Assembly: GCA_034698045.1 (NCBI GenBank)
Contig: JAQGAU010001263.1
Span: 1-20,176, forward strand
DNA: 20,176 nucleotides
Reading direction: 5' to 3'
DNA from: Paramacrobiotus richtersi
Taxonomy: Eukaryota > Tardigrada > Eutardigrada > Parachela > Macrobiotidae
This document shows positions 17,887 through 20,176 of the stretch, in pieces (within the stretch, counting starts at the first letter, position 1; each line of letters starts with the position of its first letter). A program made the position numbers and the translations under genes. The notes beneath the pieces were generated by a model. That model ran no database searches. It was not told the DNA's origin and saw only the letters and a list, made by a program, of their open reading frames with translations.

Positions 17887-18106
17887 CTTGTTCCAACATT
17901 AATCAACCTTGAGAATGTCGATCCAAGATCTAATGCCAGAAGCGGCAACTTACTGCCAGAGTGCAAAAATTGATCACTTGTGCAAATATATGTGCACTTG
18001 ACGAGTGTAGTCTTGGATCTAGATAGAAATCTCTCCATTCTATGAATGAGTTGACTTTTCTTGGATCGGTATACTGAATGAAGTCTGACTATAATGTTGG
18101 AACAAG
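17887..18106. repeat. Inverted repeat pair, 15-bp exact arms
   Basis: CTTGTTCCAACATTA at 17887-17901 is the exact complement of 18092-18106. A second inner pair, CGATCCAAGA/TCTTGGATCG, lies in the same order, so the dyad extends inward imperfectly. It may be the decayed remains of a TIR element about 220 bp long. Confidence 0.6.
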
Positions 18107-19165
18107 TCCAACTACAAATTGTACCGGCATCGCAGGGGAAACCAAACGCTTCGCAACATTACTTCTCGGTTGTTTTGAAATCTACCAAAACTGAAATGCT
18201 TCGCGTTTGTTTCATCCTGAGTCAGTCTTGCCTCATAGCGTAAGATCTGCTGAGAAAAATTATTATAATATCAAATTATTGCAGTTTCTTAGCAGTTCGA
18301 GGATATTCAACCCGTTTGCGGATACCATGCGTGACGCGTCTCACTGACAATGTCAGATCATCTTCTACAAGATTAAGTATCCCGAAATATATTCAATCAA
18401 TTCTGTTATAAATGCAGCTGATACATCCGACACAGTAGCCATCTGTTTATCGCAAGAAAGCAGACATATCCGGCGGGGTTATGTGTTATTCTGGATTCCG
18501 TCCAGGAAATGAAAACTGGCGCAGGAGAAATTTTACCATAAAATAACTAGGAACTTGAGGAAGTTCAGCTGCAGCAAGGAGTGGTCTGCAATGTGATCGA
18601 CACCTGCGTCCGTTCATGATGGCGCAGATTTTATTCCACTCAAATTATACACCATAAATCCACAAAACTCACTACCCTCAAACATCTTATCGATATACAT
18701 ATAATACTTCGCGCAGCCAGTATCTTGAAGAGTGCTTAAAGACAGTCGTCGGGAACTGGAATTTTCCGAATCAGTCATTATACCATGCATCACTACGGGC
18801 GAAAGGTGGCATAGTTATATACATAACCTCCCAAGCAAGTTGTGATAGCGACCTTTGAAATGGCAGGAAACAGTATTAACAACAGCCAGAAGAGAAACAG
18901 TAATTATGCAGACAGCAGGGTGTATAATTGTTTTGGAAGGTCATTCATTATATACAATGATTCGAGTTGCATACCGATTTTCGCCATACCATGTTAAATT
19001 AATTAAAGAGGTAACATGTGCATTGCTTAGGTATGTGTCACCTTGAGATCAGCAAATCAAAGCAGTGCATTCCATCTTAAGGCTAGGTTCCAGTCATTCT
19101 GGAAGCGAAAGAGTGCCATTGCATCGGTGAAAACAAGAGACAAAAGCGGTACAATCGTTTTAAAA
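18107..19165. other. Intergenic region with no feature seen
   Basis: AT-rich DNA without a conserved frame, repeat or motif that I can support. Open frames are short and featureless. Confidence 0.5.
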
Positions 19166-19624
19166 GTGAAAAAATGTAACCTTATTGTCTTTTTGTCAGT
19201 TTGTGCGCGCAATGACCGGTTGTTGCAAAATACGGTCAAAAACTGTAAACAGAAATGCCGCTATCTAAATCCTCGTTTCCATAGAATTTGCCTGGGTAAT
19301 ATACCAATGAATGCACAAAAACAATATGATGGTGATTCTGACGTCAAAAAAAGTTCGAAAACGTTCTTGTTAAATTTTAAAAGGAGTTTCAAAAGTTCAG
19401 AAATTCATTTTAGAATTTCACATCCAACCCTTCCGGCTGAAACAAACTGGTTCAGAATCGTCAGTAGGTTTATGCGCATTTATTGAGATATTGTCCAAGC
19501 AAATTGGATAGAAACGAGGATTCATAGGACGACATCTCTGTATACACGTGTTGACCATATTGCGCAACAACCGGTCACTGCGCGCACAAACGGACAAAAG
19601 GGCAATGGAGGCCCATTTTTTCTC
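19166..19624. repeat. Inverted duplication, arms of about 175 bp
   Basis: The left arm 19166-19340 and the right arm 19453-19624 are complementary with roughly three-quarters identity over most of their length, with a 112-bp spacer. Both arms, each read outside-in on its own strand, keep the same open frame of about 48 codons without gaps. It encodes SVCAR-x-DRLL, then a C-x3-C, NPRF and IC. This may be the foldback remains of a transposable element or an inverted duplication of a coding exon. No target duplication was found. Confidence 0.75.
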
Positions 19625-20176
19625 TTCCATGAGCACTCTACGGGTATTGTCTGCTATTTACGTCCGTGCAGTAATAACAACTCTCGCAAGACGATCGGCT
19701 GCATCGGAAGTTCCCCTTAAATCTCGTTCGTGCGAGCACAAGTGCTGTCATTCCGTATATCCATTATTAAAAGTTTCAGGTTATACCGCTCACTGATTTT
19801 TGTGATTCTCACAATGGAGCGGCATGAGATTTTGCACGCAAACAATCCTGGTATGTTGTTATAATTAAATCTGAGCAAATTAGTAACTAAAAATTGAGAC
19901 CGAAGATTTCCCTTGAGACCGAGGACTCGGCGAGGAGCAAGAGGAACAAATCACAAAGATTGGAAATTGCAGTGTAGCCAGTTCTACCGCCTTTGCTAAG
20001 GTAAACAGTAAATTCAGTAATACACTTCTGCATTGACTAACATGTGGAAGAATTGTTAACGCAGGCTCTTGCGCATTACTGCCATAGTTAACCCACTAGC
20101 GCCTGGTACCAGAAGGAGTGCGAATTTCGCCTCCAAAACTTGGATTTACCGATCAAAAAATTCAATTAAGAAACCG
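19625..20176. other. Intergenic region; contains a repeat shared with 15.4 kb
   Basis: About 19925-19998 matches 15410-15490 in direct orientation (TTGCAGTGT-GCCAGT--ACCGCC, then TAAGG), while about 20052-20094 matches 15488-15532 in inverted orientation (AGCCTGCG and flanks). No gene is recognised. Confidence 0.5.

Noticed and set aside
1-20176. tRNA, rRNA or other structural RNA genes
   Set aside because: I scanned by eye for tRNA box A/B patterns and conserved rRNA words and found none I could support.

Overview
The window is eukaryotic, most likely from an invertebrate animal. Coding blocks are interrupted by short GT-AG introns (72-73 bp). There is a rhodopsin-family GPCR gene on the minus strand, a DIRS-type tyrosine-recombinase retrotransposon and many inverted-repeat DNA elements. 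I cannot fix the phylum from sequence alone; a small-genome ecdysozoan such as a tardigrade is a guess.

1-8.6 kb holds a tandem family of an unrecognised secreted, cysteine-rich protein. Copy 1 (1-1090) is cut by the window edge. Copy 2 (3548-5182) looks complete: signal peptide, three exons, 388 residues. Copy 3 is a 3'-end pseudogene at 8125-8277. The protein ends in two homologous domains with identical C-x29-C spacing, preceded by a Thr/Trp-rich linker whose length differs between copies. The intergenic DNA is duplicated with the genes (1493-2150, 7965-8030, 8409-8655). The array is broken up by a 262-bp element with 8-bp target duplications (1222-1483), a 979-bp long-TIR element with 8-bp target duplications just after copy 2 (5229-6207), a 697-bp foldback element built of GTATTC/GAATAC words (6741-7437), and a decayed retroelement fragment (7552-7759). 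The paralogous copies act as natural empty sites that confirm both 8-bp-TSD insertions.

About 8.66-13.0 kb is a DIRS-like retrotransposon: gag with zinc knuckles (frameshifted by a 7-bp tandem duplication), an open RT-RNase H frame with its catalytic residues, and a tyrosine recombinase frame (frameshifted before the HxxR box). It sits inside a duplicated intergenic segment whose other copy lies at about 2108-2345, so its boundaries can be bracketed although no terminal repeats are visible.

13.1-16.0 kb is AT-rich and repeat-derived, with a 95-bp near-perfect palindrome, a degenerate direct repeat and a probable broken membrane-protein gene on the minus strand. 16.1-17.6 kb is the GPCR gene (minus strand), read as two main exons with an unresolved junction in the second extracellular loop; a palindromic CRE lies about 230 bp upstream. 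17.6-20.2 kb has no convincing gene, but contains a 175-bp inverted duplication whose two arms keep parallel open frames, and a repeat shared with 15.4 kb.
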